NCBI GenBank assembly: GCA_031404455.1
Contig: JANNHP010000369.1
Location: 1-15,348 of the forward strand
Direction of reading: 5' to 3'
DNA: 15,348 nucleotides
DNA from: JANNHP01 sp031404455
GTDB taxonomy: Bacteria > Planctomycetota > JAJSAM01 > JAJVHW01
Shown here piece after piece: positions 13,524 through 15,348 of this stretch. Below the pieces are notes generated by a model that saw only the letters and a list, made by a program, of their open reading frames with translations, was not told the DNA's origin and did no database searches. Position 1 is the stretch's first letter. Each line of letters starts with the position of its first letter. A program made the translations under genes and the position numbers.

Positions 13524-14996
13524 ATGACCGAAGCGAGTCCGGCGTCGCCCGCAGTGCCGGAGTCTCGGCGCCCGATGTCGCGAGGCTGCCTCGCGGCGCT
13601 CGTCGCGCTCTGCCTGCTCGCGGCCGGGCTCTACCGCCTCTACTGGACGCCGTACGCCATCGACGACCCGTGGATCACGTACCGCTACGCCGAGAACCTC
13701 GCCGAGGGCCGGGGCTTCGTCTTCAACCCCGGCGAACGCGTGTGCGGCACGAGCACTCCGCTCTACACGCTGATCCTCGCCGCGGCGCACCTCGGCGGTC
13801 TTCCCGTCCCCGCGACGAGCTGGACGCTGAGCTTCCTCGCCATGATCGGCACCGTCGTTGCGACGTTCCTCGTCGTGCGCCGCGTCGCGGGCGACCGCGC
13901 CGCGATCGTCGCAGGTTCGCTGCTCGTGACGATGCAGGTGTTCCACCGGGTCGCGACCTACGGGATGGAGACTCCCGTCTACGTGCTGCTCATCGTCTGT
14001 GCCTTCCTCGCCTACGTGCACGAGCGCATCGGACTCGCCGCCCTCCTCGCCGGGCTGTGCCTCGTGCTGCGCCTCGACGGCGGAGCCGTGGGCGTGAGCC
14101 TCTTCGCGGCGGAGTTGCTGCGCAGACGGCAGGTGCCGTGGCGCGCGCTGCTCGTCTTCCTGGCCGTCAGCCTCCCGTGGTTCGTCTTCGCGCAGATCTA
14201 CTTCGGCAGCGTGTTCCCGAGCTCGATGCTCGCCAAGCGCATGCACACGAACGCAGAGATCATGAAGTGGCTCCCTCAGTGGCTGCTCCTCCAGCCGGCG
14301 CTGGCGGTGGCCGTGTTCGGCTGGATCAAGCTGCTCGCCACGCGCGAGAGCCGGCGCCTGGGCGTTCCCCTCGCGATCTGGGGGAGCGTCTACGCGACCG
14401 CCTTCACGCTCGGAGGCGTCGAAGGCTACGACTGGTACCTCACGCCGCTCGCCGCACTCGTGGCGATCGGCGCGGGGACGGGCATCGCCGCGATGGTGGA
14501 CATCCTCGAGGAACCGTGGCCGCTGCGCTGGGCGGCGCTCCTCGGTCTCTGCGCGGTCGCCGTCTACCCAGACGCCCATCGGATCAAGGAACGGTACCGC
14601 GGGGAGGAGGGGATCCGCGGCTCCGAGGCGCTGCGGCTCGAGGCCGCCCTCTGGATGCGCGACAACCTCCCGCCCGGCGCGACCATCTGCACCGGCGGAG
14701 TGGGACACATCGGGTACTTCTCCAATCGCCCCGTGCTCGACGCGATGGGCCTCGTGAGCCCGCAGGTGCTCCGCGACCAGGGCGCAGGTCACGACGTGAC
14801 GGACGGATCCGTCCCGCGGTTCCTCCCCGGGATCGTCCGCGTGGAGCGTCCCGAGTTCATCTTCGACGGCTTCTGGCTCGGCAAGGGCGAAGCGGTCCCG
14901 TCGTTCATGAAGGGCACTTACACCGTGATGCGCGAGTGGGTGGGGGCCGATCCGCTCTGGCCCCGCTTCATCCTGATGCGGCGCCTCCCGGATTGA
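13524..14996 (+). CDS. AftB-like GT-C membrane glycosyltransferase
   Basis: A 490-residue protein with a predicted first membrane segment at about 20-38 and roughly 9-10 in all. After it comes YAIDDPWITYRYAENLAEG (44-62), then GFVFNPGERVCGTSTPLYT (64-82). This is the D-D, R-Y-A-x-N-L and F-N-x-G-E-R-V pattern of the mycobacterial arabinofuranosyltransferase AftB and its many bacterial relatives. YGMETPVYVLL (146-156), LRLDGG (182-187), FGSVFPSSMLAKR (227-239) and YDWYLTPLAAL (302-312) support it. The outer C-terminal domain has GGVGHIGYFSNRPVLDAMGL (391-410). Start ATG at 13524 was chosen for AGGAGG just upstream, although the gap is only 3 bases. ATG 13575 would still keep the whole first membrane segment. 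It stands alone on the plus strand, divergent from another GT-C gene. Probably transfers a sugar from a polyprenyl-phosphate donor on the outer face; an arabinose donor is not implied. Confidence 0.8.
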   Translation: MTEASPASPAVPESRRPMSRGCLAALVALCLLAAGLYRLYWTPYAIDDPWITYRYAENLAEGRGFVFNPGERVCGTSTPLYTLILAAAHLGGLPVPATSWTLSFLAMIGTVVATFLVVRRVAGDRAAIVAGSLLVTMQVFHRVATYGMETPVYVLLIVCAFLAYVHERIGLAALLAGLCLVLRLDGGAVGVSLFAAELLRRRQVPWRALLVFLAVSLPWFVFAQIYFGSVFPSSMLAKRMHTNAEIMKWLPQWLLLQPALAVAVFGWIKLLATRESRRLGVPLAIWGSVYATAFTLGGVEGYDWYLTPLAALVAIGAGTGIAAMVDILEEPWPLRWAALLGLCAVAVYPDAHRIKERYRGEEGIRGSEALRLEAALWMRDNLPPGATICTGGVGHIGYFSNRPVLDAMGLVSPQVLRDQGAGHDVTDGSVPRFLPGIVRVERPEFIFDGFWLGKGEAVPSFMKGTYTVMREWVGADPLWPRFILMRRLPD

Positions 14997-15161
14997 GGCC
15001 GGCGCGCCGCGCGGACACCGCCGGCGCCGGGGGATTCCCGCGTCCCGCTGCGGCGGAGGAAAACGGAGCCGGACTCAGAGCCGGGTCCGGTAGCGTCCGC
15101 GGACGGGCTTGCCCGCCGTGACGGCGGAGCGCGAAGCAGGGAGATCTCCGAGGAGAGGCCG
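14997..15161. other. Spacer with inverted repeats after the AftB-like gene
   Basis: No gene is seen. CCGGCGC at 14999-15005 can pair with GCGCCGG at 15024-15030 across an 18-base loop just after the stop, but no T-run follows, so terminator function is doubtful. A perfect 12-base palindrome CGTCCGCGGACG lies at 15095-15106. A CCGCCG/CGGCGG hairpin with a 3-base loop lies at 15113-15127. Either could be an operator or chance in GC-rich DNA. AGGAG at 15151-15155 is the ribosome site of the next gene. Confidence 0.35.
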
Positions 15162-15348
15162 ATGGACGCGGAGCGCGAGCGCCCCGCAGGCAACGCCGAG
15201 ACCGCGCGACCGGCGCTGAGCACGCGCCGGAAGCTGGCGTTCGCGGCTGCGGTGACATTCGCCACGTACGTGGTCGCCGAGATCGCGCTCAGCATCGCGC
15301 TCCAGCGCGGCGCCATCCACCCGCTGAACACGTGGTTCGTGTTCGAGG
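15162..15348 (+). CDS. N-terminus of a membrane-anchored protein, cut by the window edge
   Basis: Sixty-two residues are visible. A charged, hydrophilic lead (1-24) is followed by one hydrophobic segment, about KLAFAAAVTFATYVVAEIAL (24-43) and a few residues beyond. Then comes IHPLNTWFVFE (52-62). Positive charges before the segment (residues 22-24) fit an N-in anchor with the rest outside. ATG at 15162 has AGGAG 6 bases upstream, which supports a real start. I do not recognise the family. The layout resembles membrane-anchored SGNH/GDSL-type hydrolases of glycan loci, but too little is present to claim it. Confidence 0.55.
   Translation, partial: MDAERERPAGNAETARPALSTRRKLAFAAAVTFATYVVAEIALSIALQRGAIHPLNTWFVFE

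Noticed and set aside
11518..13527. A 669-codon plus-strand open frame opposite the second GT-C gene
   Set aside because: Antisense shadow with charged low-complexity composition. The minus-strand gene has hydrophobic segments and GT-C motifs.
14999..15030. Intrinsic terminator after the AftB-like gene
   Set aside because: The stem is GC-rich, but the loop is 18 bases and no T-run follows.
12980..15121. A 713-codon plus-strand open frame spanning the AftB-like gene in another frame
   Set aside because: It is Arg/Pro/Ala-rich over the region where the real frame shows clear AftB-like motifs. It also runs through the spacers on both sides.
1..15348. tRNA, rRNA, CRISPR arrays, insertion sequences, integrases or attachment repeats
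   Set aside because: No transposase or integrase motifs, no regularly spaced repeats and no recognisable tRNA cloverleaf or rRNA segment were seen by eye on either strand.

Overview
The window is a strongly GC-rich stretch of bacterial chromosome. Codon third positions are mostly G or C, GTG starts are frequent, and neighbouring genes overlap in GTGA/ATGA junctions. Nearly every gene belongs to cell-surface glycan (exopolysaccharide, O-antigen or capsule) biosynthesis. The style, with GT-C membrane glycosyltransferases, a two-gene transketolase, DUF4915/TIGR03032 and apparent sigma-54 promoters, suggests a high-GC Gram-negative lineage, perhaps an uncultivated planctomycete, Eisenbacteria-like or myxobacteria-like organism. 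No 16S or other marker gene is present, so this placement is a guess.

Layout. (1) 1-3396, minus strand: a compact operon of an FAD-dependent oxidoreductase related to UDP-galactopyranose mutase, then two GT4-type glycosyltransferases, the last running off the left edge. (2) 3397-3870: an intergenic region between divergent operons. It carries a good sigma-54-type promoter candidate on each strand, one pointing into each operon. (3) 3871-9450, plus strand: a six-gene operon with all junctions overlapping. It encodes a sulfotransferase-like protein, an NAD-dependent sugar epimerase/dehydratase, transketolase N- and C-terminal subunits as separate genes, a GT2 glycosyltransferase with TNSART in place of the usual DXD, and a DUF4915/TIGR03032 protein. 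(4) 9463-13116, minus strand: two large multi-pass GT-C-like proteins, convergent with the operon. (5) 13117-13523: a divergent spacer with one doubtful 47-codon ORF. (6) 13524-14996, plus strand: an AftB-like GT-C protein. (7) 15162 to the right edge: the start of a membrane-anchored protein of unknown function.

How the parts may work together (inference). The epimerase and the split transketolase would make or remodel a nucleotide-linked or phosphorylated sugar, possibly by moving a two-carbon ketol unit. The GT2 and GT4 enzymes would assemble it on the cytoplasmic side. The sulfotransferase-like protein and DUF4915 protein would decorate or support assembly. The GT-C proteins would add sugars from polyprenyl-phosphate donors on the outer face of the membrane. 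The paired sigma-54-type sites suggest that the two central operons are switched on together.

The most unusual unit is the six-gene operon at 3871-9450. I can name the families but not the product. No RNA genes, insertion sequences, CRISPR arrays or integration sites were seen.
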